A DNA stretch of 8,362 bases from UBA7485 sp050945075 (lineage in GTDB: Bacteria > Bacillota > Clostridia > Eubacteriales > Eubacteriaceae). Shown here in pieces: positions 1 to 5,377 of the stretch (position 1 is its first letter; each line of letters begins with the position of its first letter). The notes below the pieces were generated by a model that saw nothing but the letters and a program-made list of their open reading frames with translations, searched no databases and was not told the DNA's origin. Location of the stretch: the NCBI GenBank assembly GCA_050945075.1, contig JBMNSG010000104.1, forward strand, positions 1 to 8,362. The letters run 5' to 3'. A program made the translations under genes and the position numbers.

Positions 1-43
1 GAAGCAATTCATATGTTTTGATCTGCTGCAGTCTCTGCACGCA

Positions 44-65
44 AAAAGCAGGTTAAAAGCAGGTT
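44..65. repeat. Tandem 11-bp direct repeat, two copies
   Basis: The unit AAAAGCAGGTT occurs twice head to tail (44-54 and 55-65) with no mismatch. It lies just beyond the tRNA terminator in non-coding sequence near the window edge. A 5-bp inverted repeat (TGCAG, 3-base gap, CTGCA) lies at 27-39. The repeat could be a replication-slippage duplication or a pair of protein-binding sites; the sequence does not decide between these. Confidence 0.6.
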
Positions 66-70
66 AAATT

Positions 71-108
71 AGAGAAAATAAAAAACCGCACTTCCGTAGA
101 AGTGCGGT
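71..108 (-). terminator. Intrinsic terminator of the tRNA-Tyr/tRNA-Thr unit
   Basis: On the minus strand a perfect 10-bp stem (99-108 with 85-94, ACCGCACTTC with GAAGTGCGGT) closes a four-base TACG loop. With its C-G closing pair this is a UNCG-type stable tetraloop. The stem runs directly into a T-rich tract (TTTTTATTTT, 84 downwards). It begins 13 bases after the last base of tRNA-Thr, so it should end the tRNA transcript. A-rich sequence on one side only favours the minus direction. Confidence 0.9.
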
Positions 109-120
109 ATATTCAGCTAA

Positions 121-196
121 TGGAGCCCTTTGCCGGATTTGAACCGGCGACCCCCACCTTACCATGGTGGTGCTCTACCTGCTGAGCTAAAAGGGC
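121..196 (-). tRNA. tRNA-Thr (anticodon GGT)
   Basis: The 76-base minus-strand sequence folds as a full cloverleaf. It has a 7-bp acceptor GCCCTTT/AAAGGGC, D stem GCTC/GAGC, anticodon stem CCACC/GGTGG with loop ATGGTAA (anticodon GGT), a five-base variable loop, and T stem GCCGG/CCGGC around TTCGAAT. The discriminator base is T and the 3' CCA is encoded (121-123). It lies 3 bases after tRNA-Tyr and must be co-transcribed with it. GGT decodes the ACC and ACT threonine codons. Confidence 0.97.
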
Positions 197-199
197 TAA

Positions 200-284
200 T
201 GGTGGGAGAAGATGGATTCGAACCATCGTAGGACGAGCCAACGGATTTACAGTCCGCCCCCTTTAACCACTCGGGCATTCTCCC
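200..284 (-). tRNA. tRNA-Tyr (anticodon GTA)
   Basis: The 85-base minus-strand sequence has acceptor GGGAGAA/TTCTCCC, discriminator A and an encoded CCA (200-202). The anticodon stem GCGGA/TCCGT carries loop CTGTAAA (anticodon GTA). The T arm is GATGG/CCATC around TTCGAAT. The 13-base variable region and total length fit the class II (long variable arm) form of bacterial tRNA-Tyr. The mature 5' end lies about 14 bases downstream of the expected transcription start of its promoter. It is first in a Tyr-Thr pair. The gene for its synthetase, tyrS, lies about 5 kb away in the same window. Confidence 0.97.
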
Positions 285-304
285 CTGCTGTCATCAGCTT
301 TTAT

Positions 305-334
305 AGTATACTGGATTGCCAATGCCTCTGTCAA
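305..334 (-). promoter_or_regulatory. Sigma-A-type promoter of the tRNA-Tyr/Thr unit
   Basis: On the minus strand a perfect -35 TTGACA (329-334) is followed by an 18-base spacer and a -10 TATACT (305-310). The predicted start is near 298, leaving a short 5' leader before tRNA-Tyr at 284. The -35 begins 18 bases after the rae1 stop codon. I see no hairpin terminator between rae1 and this promoter, so some read-through from the upstream operon into the tRNAs is possible. Confidence 0.8.
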
Positions 335-352
335 TCTTTTTTAAGAATTATT

Positions 353-1105
353 TTACTGTTTTTTGTTACTGCTGCCCCGGTTCGGTCTGTTCCGCTTTTT
401 CTTTTTCGCACGCTGCCGTCGTTTCTGGCTTTTGGACAGTTCCTTTTCCGTCGGAGCTCCAGGCACTCTGGCCTCAGCAGCATGGCGGGCTTTTTTCAGG
501 CCTTCTTCCTGCTTCAGAGCCTTTCTGGCTTTGATTTCGGCTTTACGGCCATCCTCAGCCCCAGAAGCTGTCTCACCGGCAGACCGGGCGGCTTCCGGTT
601 TGCTTCCGCGGCGAATGGCTTCGATTGTACCCTTCTGTTCATCTGCCAGATGCTCGACAATCCGGTTGTCACCGCTGCCGTTGCCTGAACGGGCGCGGGC
701 ATGCTTCTTTTCTTCAGACTCAAGCTCGGCCAGAAATTCCAGACTGGTCATTCTTTCTGCGCCGGTCATGAGCGCCATTTTCTGAATCGCGCCGTCAGAG
801 GTGACGGCAATCTTGCGATTCAGTTTCGGAAGACGGTATAAATAACGTTCAATATAGGAATCCGCTGTCTGATCTTTGTTGGTGTAGACGACGCGGATCC
901 CTGAAATTATCTTTTCGGTCAGCGGCTGATCTCTGATCCAGGCATCAAAAACCAGTGTTGTATCATACTCGTGGAGCGCAGAGTAGTTGGCGCAGCGGTT
1001 AATCAGCTGCTCCCGTTCCTGCTCCAGATGAGCCGGCGCTTCACCGAGCAGACCGGCTTTCGCATGAATAACGTTGTAGCCGTCTATGACCAGATACTGC
1101 TTCAT
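353..1105 (-). CDS. rae1: Rae1/YacP-type NYN-domain ribosome-associated endoribonuclease with a long basic tail
   Basis: Residues 1 to about 140 match the YacP/Rae1 NYN (PIN-like) nuclease family. Acidic sites sit where the family's metal-binding aspartates are expected: IDGYNVI at 7-13 (D8), LVFDA at 51-55 (D54), DQTADSYIE at 78-86 (D78, D82) and VTSDG at 101-105 (D104). Bacillus subtilis Rae1 enters the ribosomal A site and cleaves mRNA in a translation-dependent way; the same role is inferred here. The family is usually about 170 residues and this protein has 250. The excess is a Lys/Arg/Ala/Glu-rich low-complexity tail from about 140, ending in a strongly basic stretch (residues 221-250). 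The start codon overlaps the rlmB stop as ATGA (1102-1105) and has no clear Shine-Dalgarno sequence, suggesting translational coupling. It is last in the ypsC-rlmB-rae1 operon; rlmB next to yacP is also the Bacillus order. Confidence 0.88.
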   Translation of the reverse strand: MKQYLVIDGYNVIHAKAGLLGEAPAHLEQEREQLINRCANYSALHEYDTTLVFDAWIRDQPLTEKIISGIRVVYTNKDQTADSYIERYLYRLPKLNRKIAVTSDGAIQKMALMTGAERMTSLEFLAELESEEKKHARARSGNGSGDNRIVEHLADEQKGTIEAIRRGSKPEAARSAGETASGAEDGRKAEIKARKALKQEEGLKKARHAAEARVPGAPTEKELSKSQKRRQRAKKKKRNRPNRGSSNKKQ

Positions 1106-2127
1106 TTGGTGTCAGTATGTCTCTGTCTGGCCGCTTCTGCCATAATGACTGCACCCGCACAGGAGACATTGAGTGAATCGACCTTACCGTAAACCGGAAT
1201 GGAGACGGAAAAATCACATTTCTTCTTCAGGTTAGGCGACAGGCCCTTGCCTTCAGCACCCAGTATAATAACCGTTTTTCCTTTAAGATTGGATTGATAG
1301 TAAGGCTGTCCGTCCATATCCGCTCCGGCAACCCAATATCCCTGTTCCTTCAGATATTCGACCGTCTGGGTAAGATTGGTGACCTTGATAAGCGGTGTAT
1401 GGGCAGCCGCTCCTGAACTGGCCTTGACTGCGGTCGGCGAAAGTCCTGCAGAACGTCTTGCCGGGAAGATTACACCGGCTGCACCGCAGACATTGGCGTC
1501 TCTGATAACAGCTCCGAAATTATGAGGATCGGTAATATGATCCATAATAACAAAGAACGGTTCTGCTTCCCCGCGGGATGCTCCTTCTACTGTCTTTTCC
1601 AGATCTGCGTACGGGAACGGCGCCAGCATCGCAGCCACACCCTGATGCGGCAGTCCATCGGCCAGATTTTCCAGCTGCTGTTTTTCTACACTCTGAACAA
1701 CCAGCTTCTGCTTTTTGGCCCGTTCGGTCAGATCCTTTAAAACATGATCTGAATTGTCCTTGAGCACCAGAAGCTTTTCAATCTGCAGATCACTTCTGAG
1801 GGCTTCAAGAACCGGATTCTTACCGACTACAACAAATTCGGAACGATCTTCATAATCGTCCGCATTGCGTCTGGCATCAGGACGGACGCCCGGAGCTGAT
1901 CTCCTGGCTGCTGTCGAAGGACTGAAGCGCTTGCGGCGGTCTGCGGATGTACCTCTGTCCGGGGCCGGGCTGCCGCTGCGGCGGTCATCCCGCCTGCGTT
2001 CCGTGCGTTCCGGTTCTCCTTCGTCCCGGCGTCTGCGGGGACCGCCCTTCATATAGGCTCCGGAGCCTTTGGCAGAGCCTGTCGTCTTCTTCGACGTTTT
2101 TCTGATATTCTTTTTTGTATTTTTCAT
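1102..2127 (-). CDS. rlmB: 23S rRNA (guanosine-2'-O-)-methyltransferase RlmB (SpoU/TrmH family)
   Basis: The SPOUT-type enzyme RlmB uses S-adenosylmethionine to 2'-O-methylate a guanosine of the 23S rRNA peptidyl-transferase P loop (Gm2251 in E. coli). Residues 98-170 form the substrate-binding domain, starting VVVGKNPVLEAL. The three SpoU motifs follow: motif 1 DPHNFGAVIRDA (200-211, with N203 and R209), motif 2 ILGAEGKGLS (288-297) and motif 3 IPVYGKVDSLNVSCAGA (310-326). Residues 1 to about 95 are an added Arg/Lys/Asp/Ser/Pro-rich region, not part of the usual 240-250-residue enzyme. The first ATG is preferred because GGAAGG (2135-2140) lies 7 bases upstream and no better internal start is seen. 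The gene follows the ypsC-like gene after 19 bases and overlaps rae1 by 4 bases. Family assignment is secure; the exact target nucleotide is inferred. Confidence 0.94.
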   Translation of the reverse strand: MKNTKKNIRKTSKKTTGSAKGSGAYMKGGPRRRRDEGEPERTERRRDDRRSGSPAPDRGTSADRRKRFSPSTAARRSAPGVRPDARRNADDYEDRSEFVVVGKNPVLEALRSDLQIEKLLVLKDNSDHVLKDLTERAKKQKLVVQSVEKQQLENLADGLPHQGVAAMLAPFPYADLEKTVEGASRGEAEPFFVIMDHITDPHNFGAVIRDANVCGAAGVIFPARRSAGLSPTAVKASSGAAAHTPLIKVTNLTQTVEYLKEQGYWVAGADMDGQPYYQSNLKGKTVIILGAEGKGLSPNLKKKCDFSVSIPVYGKVDSLNVSCAGAVIMAEAARQRHTDTK

Positions 2128-2146
2128 ATTGCTTCCTTCCGATTCT

Positions 2147-3391
2147 CTACTGTCCGTTATCCTGTTTACCGGTGCCTGTTACTGCTTCCTTCTCCGGAGC
2201 TCCGCTTTCCGGCAAATCTCCCTCCGGAACAGCATCTGTCTGCGGACGCGGTTTCCTGCGCGGCGGCAGCGGTCCGAAGTATTCATAAAAGTAGGTTTTG
2301 ATGGTACTGTTATAAATTTTCCGGTTCCTTGTGGCTTTTTCTCCAAACACCTTCTGGAAATCAGGATAGGCTGTGATGATGAAATAGCTCCAGTCATCAA
2401 GGCTTCTGAATACTTTTCCCATTTCCACATACAAAGGCCTGAGGGTCTTGACCTCGCCAATCCGTTCCCCGTAAGGCGGGTTGGTGACGATCACGCCGTA
2501 TTTCTTTTTGGTTACAATGTTCTTCAGGTCGATGCGCTGAAACGCCACATAATCGGTCACTCCGGCTTTTTCAGCATTGGTGCGGGCCTGCTTGAGCGAG
2601 CGGGCGTCAATATCCGAGCCGATGACTCTGAAGCTCAGATCGTTTTCCGCAGCCTTTGCATTTCTGCGGGCCTGTTCCCACTGTCCCGGATAGAACATGG
2701 GCCAGGTTTCACTGATAAACTGCTTCTGCAGCCCCGGGGCCATATTTTTCCCGATCATGGCTGCTTCAATCACGATCGTTCCGGATCCGCACATGGGATC
2801 GAGAAACGGCCGTGACGGATTCCATCGTGAGAGCATAACCAGTGCTGCCGCGATCGTTTCCTTGATCGGCGCTTCATTCCCGTACTGACGGTAGCCGCGC
2901 TTATGCAGCCCGCTGCCGCTGGTATCAATGGAAAGAGTGACCATATCCTTGAGAATACGGATCTGAATCGGGAAACCCGGTCCGGTTTCCGGTAATACTC
3001 TGGTTTTGTAAGCCGCCATCAGCTTGTCGGCCACTGCTTTCTTGACGATCCTCTGTCCGTCCGACTTGCTGAAAAGCTTTGATTTGACGCTGGTGATTTT
3101 AGCGGCTGGAAAAGCCGCCTTTGCCGGAATGAATTTCTGCCAGGGCAGTGCTTTTGTCTTTTCGTAGAGCTCGTCAAAGGTTTCCGCCTTGAATTCTCCT
3201 ACCTTTAAAAGCACCCGGTCCGCACATCGGAGCCAGAGATTGGTTTCGATAATCGCTTCCGGTCCGCCGCTGAAATAAACTCTTCCGTTTTCTGTTGATT
3301 CGATCGTGTAGCCCAGATCTGTAAGCTCCCGTTTTACGAGACTTTCCAGACCAAAGGCTGCCGTCGCAATTAGTTGAAATTCATTTTTCAT
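2147..3391 (-). CDS. ypsC: THUMP-domain class I SAM-dependent rRNA methyltransferase (YpsC/RlmL-N family)
   Basis: The N-terminal region (about residues 5-155) fits the ferredoxin-like plus THUMP RNA-binding module of the YpsC/RlmL family. The catalytic Rossmann domain follows. It has motif I DPMCGSGT at 198-205 (SAM binding), an acidic residue ending beta-2 in IGSDID (257-262) and motif IV NPPYGER at 304-310. An NPPY motif points to N-methylation of a base's exocyclic amine, as for the m2G made by the matching half of E. coli RlmL. The methylated nucleotide in this organism is not readable from sequence. Residues from about 374 form a Pro/Glu/Gly-rich tail outside the fold. It is first in a minus-strand operon with rlmB and rae1. 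The ATG at 3391 has only a weak upstream GATGGG as ribosome binding site, and its leader can form a small hairpin (3410-3428). Family call firm; substrate inferred. Confidence 0.9.
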   Translation of the reverse strand: MKNEFQLIATAAFGLESLVKRELTDLGYTIESTENGRVYFSGGPEAIIETNLWLRCADRVLLKVGEFKAETFDELYEKTKALPWQKFIPAKAAFPAAKITSVKSKLFSKSDGQRIVKKAVADKLMAAYKTRVLPETGPGFPIQIRILKDMVTLSIDTSGSGLHKRGYRQYGNEAPIKETIAAALVMLSRWNPSRPFLDPMCGSGTIVIEAAMIGKNMAPGLQKQFISETWPMFYPGQWEQARRNAKAAENDLSFRVIGSDIDARSLKQARTNAEKAGVTDYVAFQRIDLKNIVTKKKYGVIVTNPPYGERIGEVKTLRPLYVEMGKVFRSLDDWSYFIITAYPDFQKVFGEKATRNRKIYNSTIKTYFYEYFGPLPPRRKPRPQTDAVPEGDLPESGAPEKEAVTGTGKQDNGQ

Positions 3392-3409
3392 AATTATGAT
3401 TTACCCATC

Positions 3410-3428
3410 GGCACCGCTTAAAGGCGCC
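3410..3428 (-). promoter_or_regulatory. Possible leader hairpin before the ypsC-like gene
   Basis: In the minus-strand transcript GGCGCC (3428-3423) can pair with GGUGCC (3415-3410), including one G-U pair, around a seven-base loop. It ends 18 bases before the ATG at 3391, next to the only candidate ribosome binding sequence. The plus-strand version has a mismatch, so any RNA role belongs to the minus strand. No T-tract follows, so it is not an intrinsic terminator. A six-pair stem can arise by chance. Confidence 0.3.
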
Positions 3429-3452
3429 ATTCTCTACAACAACACGAATAAA

Positions 3453-3483
3453 ATGACAGGTCCGTCTTTCAAAATGATATACT
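3453..3483 (+). promoter_or_regulatory. Promoter of the YbaK-type deacylase gene
   Basis: An extended -10 (TG at 3475-3476, then TATACT at 3478-3483) lies downstream of a -35-like ATGACA (3453-3458) with a long 19-base spacer. The extended -10 may compensate for the spacing. The expected start near 3490 gives a leader of about 25 bases that contains only the ribosome binding site. The region is shared with the divergent ypsC operon, for which I find no convincing promoter. Confidence 0.6.
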
Positions 3484-3500
3484 GGCAAGTAAGCTTAATC

Positions 3501-3506
3501 AGGAGG
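3501..3506 (+). promoter_or_regulatory. Ribosome binding site AGGAGG of the YbaK-type gene
   Basis: A perfect AGGAGG lies 8 bases before the ATG at 3515, which fixes that start. It is the strongest Shine-Dalgarno sequence in the window. Confidence 0.9.
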
Positions 3507-3514
3507 CATCACCT

Positions 3515-4000
3515 ATGAGCAACACCACACAGACTACAGATAAAGCAAGAGCACATCTTTCTAAATACGGCCTTGACGAACGAATCCTTGAATTTGACGT
3601 ATCCTCGGCCACTGTCGAACTGGCTGCACAAGCAGCCGGCACCAGCCCGGAACGCATCGCCAAATCACTGACCTTCCTTGCAGACGGAAAACCCATCATG
3701 ATTGTCGTAGCAGGCGACGGCCGTGTCGACAACAAAAAATTCAAAGCACAGTTCGGCACCAAAGCCAAAATGATCCCTGCAGACCAGGTTTTCGATCTTG
3801 TCGGCTATGATGTCGGCGGCGTATGTCCTTTTGATGTGAACGAAGGCGTACCGGTTTATCTGGACGAATCGCTCCGGCGTTTTGAAACGGTCTACCCTGC
3901 TGCCGGTACTTCCAGCAGTGCCGTGGAACTGAGCTGTGAGGAACTCGAGCTTGCCAGCGGTGCTGCCGGATGGGTGGATATCGCAAAGCTTCCCCAGTAA
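3515..4000 (+). CDS. ybaK: YbaK/EbsC-family aminoacyl-tRNA deacylase (Cys-tRNA(Pro) editing type)
   Basis: This 161-residue protein has the full YbaK/ProX-type editing fold and the usual family length. Features seen are the conserved lysine in IAKSLTF (K50), the strand and substrate-pocket segment IMIVVAGDGRVD (61-72), the KFKAQFG helix (75-81) and the glycine-rich loop VGGVCPF (100-106). Family members hydrolyse misacylated tRNA in trans, classically Cys-tRNA(Pro) formed by prolyl-tRNA synthetase. The exact amino acid and tRNA handled here are inferred, because close relatives differ in specificity. It is cytosolic. The gene is monocistronic, with its own promoter and an AGGAGG site, and ends at a terminator shared with the convergent hisS. 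It lies between two translation operons, which fits a tRNA quality-control role. Confidence 0.87.
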   Translation: MSNTTQTTDKARAHLSKYGLDERILEFDVSSATVELAAQAAGTSPERIAKSLTFLADGKPIMIVVAGDGRVDNKKFKAQFGTKAKMIPADQVFDLVGYDVGGVCPFDVNEGVPVYLDESLRRFETVYPAAGTSSSAVELSCEELELASGAAGWVDIAKLPQ

Positions 4001-4010
4001 CAGGTCAGAC

Positions 4011-4045
4011 GTCCGGATTCAATTTCCGTCCGGATTCAATTTTCC
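4011..4045. repeat. Tandem repeat of about 17 bp after the YbaK-type gene
   Basis: GTCCGGATTCAATTTCC (4011-4027) is repeated immediately as GTCCGGATTCAATTTTCC (4028-4045), differing by one extra T. It lies between the stop codon at 4000 and the shared terminator, in non-coding sequence. A recent slippage duplication is the simplest explanation. Each unit contains the short palindrome TCCGGA. Confidence 0.65.
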
Positions 4046-4054
4046 GATATTTCT

Positions 4055-4086
4055 AAAAAAAGGTACAGGCAGTTCCTGTACCTTTT
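4055..4086. terminator. Bidirectional terminator between the YbaK-type gene and hisS
   Basis: An 8-bp perfect stem, GGTACAGG (4062-4069) with CCTGTACC (4075-4082), has a five-base loop. It is flanked by seven A on the left (4055-4061) and TTTT on the right (4083-4086). Read on the plus strand it ends the deacylase transcript with TTTTATTTTA. Read on the minus strand it ends tyrS-hisS with a run of seven T, the stronger direction. It sits 34 bases past the hisS stop. Confidence 0.9.
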
Positions 4087-4120
4087 ATTTTACTCTGAAT
4101 TGTATCAGTGAAACGTTATA

Positions 4121-5377
4121 TTAATCCTCTTCTCCGAAAAGACGGGGCTTTTCATCGCGTCCGAACACCATGAAGCCCGAAGCACCGGTTTCCTGAGCAT
4201 GCTGGAGCTGTTTTCCGAATTTCTTCTTCTGCTGGGTCATGATCACCCGGTATCCATCCGCTTTGAGGCTGTCAGCCGTCTTCAGAACCGCCGGCATATC
4301 GTCGCTGAGACTGTAGAAAAGGACAATGCTCTTTTCCTCATCGGATATTCTGCGTCCTTCGTCTTCGAGTATACCGATGATGCGTTCAAAGCCAATCGAG
4401 AATCCGACGGCCGGTACACTCTGTTTGGAGGTTTTGCCGATCATTTCATCATAACGGCCGCCGCCGCCCACGGAATAACCGTAAGGGCCGTAGCTGACTT
4501 CAAATACGGGGCCTGTGTAGTAGCCCATGCCGCGAATAAGCGAAAAGTCGAAAACAGCCTGATAGTCACCGCCGGATGATGCGTTGGCAGTCTCCACCAG
4601 AAGTTTTAAATCTGCCACAGCATCCGGAAGGCCGGTCGCCTGTGCTACATTGTCGAGCGTCATGGACGCCGCTTCTGTAACCAGTGCGGAAGCGTCCTGC
4701 TGAGACAGATCCGCAAATTTTTCCGTCAGCTCCGCAGCCACGCCTTCTGGTCCGATCTTGTCCATTTTGTCCAGGACAATACAGACGGAAGGGATCTGAG
4801 CTCCGGTAAATCCTCTGCTTTCAAGAAAAGCGTTAAGCAGTTTCCTGTCATTGATTTTGATCGTGAAATCCTTGAATCCCAGAGCCTTGAGCGCTTCTCC
4901 TGTTGTGTGAATCAGTTCGATTTCGGCGCCGATACTCGGATCCCCGATAATGTCTATATCACACTGCTTGAAGCTTCTGAAACGTCCCTTCTGCGGACGT
5001 TCCGCCCGGAATACGTTCCCGATCTGAACCGCCTTGAACGGCAGCGGCAGTTTTTCCTTATTATTGGAAAAATAACGGGACAGCGGCAGCGTTAAATCAA
5101 AACGCAGTCCTGTATCACAGAGATCTCTGGGCTGTGAATCCCCGGCTGGTCTGAACTTGTCCCCGCGTTTTAAGACGGTAAACAGCATTTTCAGGTTTTC
5201 GCCGCCTTCACTGCCCAGCAGCAGGTCAATGTCTTCAAGGACCGGTGTTTCGATCTGTTCAAAGCCGGCATTCCTGTAGGTGTCGGAAATGATCTGTTCG
5301 GCACGATTTCTCAGAGCCATTTCCTCCGGCAGAATGTCGCGGGTTCCGCGAACCGGTTTGGCGCTGTGGATACTCAT
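4121..5377 (-). CDS. hisS: Histidyl-tRNA synthetase
   Basis: This class II synthetase charges tRNA-His using ATP in the cytosol. Motif 1 begins at GTRDILPEE (11-19); LRFDLT (91-96) is the strand that helps bind ATP and histidine; motif 2 is FRAERPQKGRFRSFKQ (123-138); GGGGRYD (304-310) is present; motif 3 is VGFSIGFERI (324-333). The histidine-specific block reads RGMGYYTG (282-289) rather than the common RGLDYYT, so the usual Asp is Gly. The anticodon-binding domain occupies about 347-418. The length (418) is normal and argues for a full synthetase, not the regulatory paralogue HisZ, which lacks parts of these blocks. Its ATG overlaps the tyrS stop as ATGA (5374-5377). An AGG about 10 bases upstream is a weak binding site, so coupling to tyrS is likely. 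It is second and last in the operon. Confidence 0.95.
   Translation of the reverse strand: MSIHSAKPVRGTRDILPEEMALRNRAEQIISDTYRNAGFEQIETPVLEDIDLLLGSEGGENLKMLFTVLKRGDKFRPAGDSQPRDLCDTGLRFDLTLPLSRYFSNNKEKLPLPFKAVQIGNVFRAERPQKGRFRSFKQCDIDIIGDPSIGAEIELIHTTGEALKALGFKDFTIKINDRKLLNAFLESRGFTGAQIPSVCIVLDKMDKIGPEGVAAELTEKFADLSQQDASALVTEAASMTLDNVAQATGLPDAVADLKLLVETANASSGGDYQAVFDFSLIRGMGYYTGPVFEVSYGPYGYSVGGGGRYDEMIGKTSKQSVPAVGFSIGFERIIGILEDEGRRISDEEKSIVLFYSLSDDMPAVLKTADSLKADGYRVIMTQQKKKFGKQLQHAQETGASGFMVFGRDEKPRLFGEED

Noticed and set aside
121..284. tRNA genes as an integration (att) site of a mobile element
   Set aside because: No integrase, no repeated tRNA 3' fragment and no phage-like gene occurs in the window.
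212..688. Plus-strand open frame of 158 codons spanning tRNA-Tyr and the end of rae1
   Set aside because: It runs antisense through a tRNA gene and rae1, has no ribosome binding site, and its Phe/Ser/Leu-rich composition is what the reverse of a Lys/Arg/Glu-rich gene gives.
2069..2815. Plus-strand open frame of 248 codons opposite the rlmB start and the ypsC-like gene
   Set aside because: It crosses two well-supported minus-strand genes and their intergenic gap, shows no family motif, and has no ribosome binding site.
3392..3514. Minus-strand promoter for the ypsC operon (CTGTCA, 17-base spacer, TAGAGA)
   Set aside because: The -10 matches the consensus at only three of six positions, and other spacings do no better. 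The operon needs a promoter here, but I cannot place it.
4121..5377. HisZ-type regulatory paralogue instead of HisRS
   Set aside because: All class II motifs, the GGGGRYD block and a full C-terminal anticodon-binding region are present, and the gene is coupled to tyrS, not to histidine biosynthesis genes.
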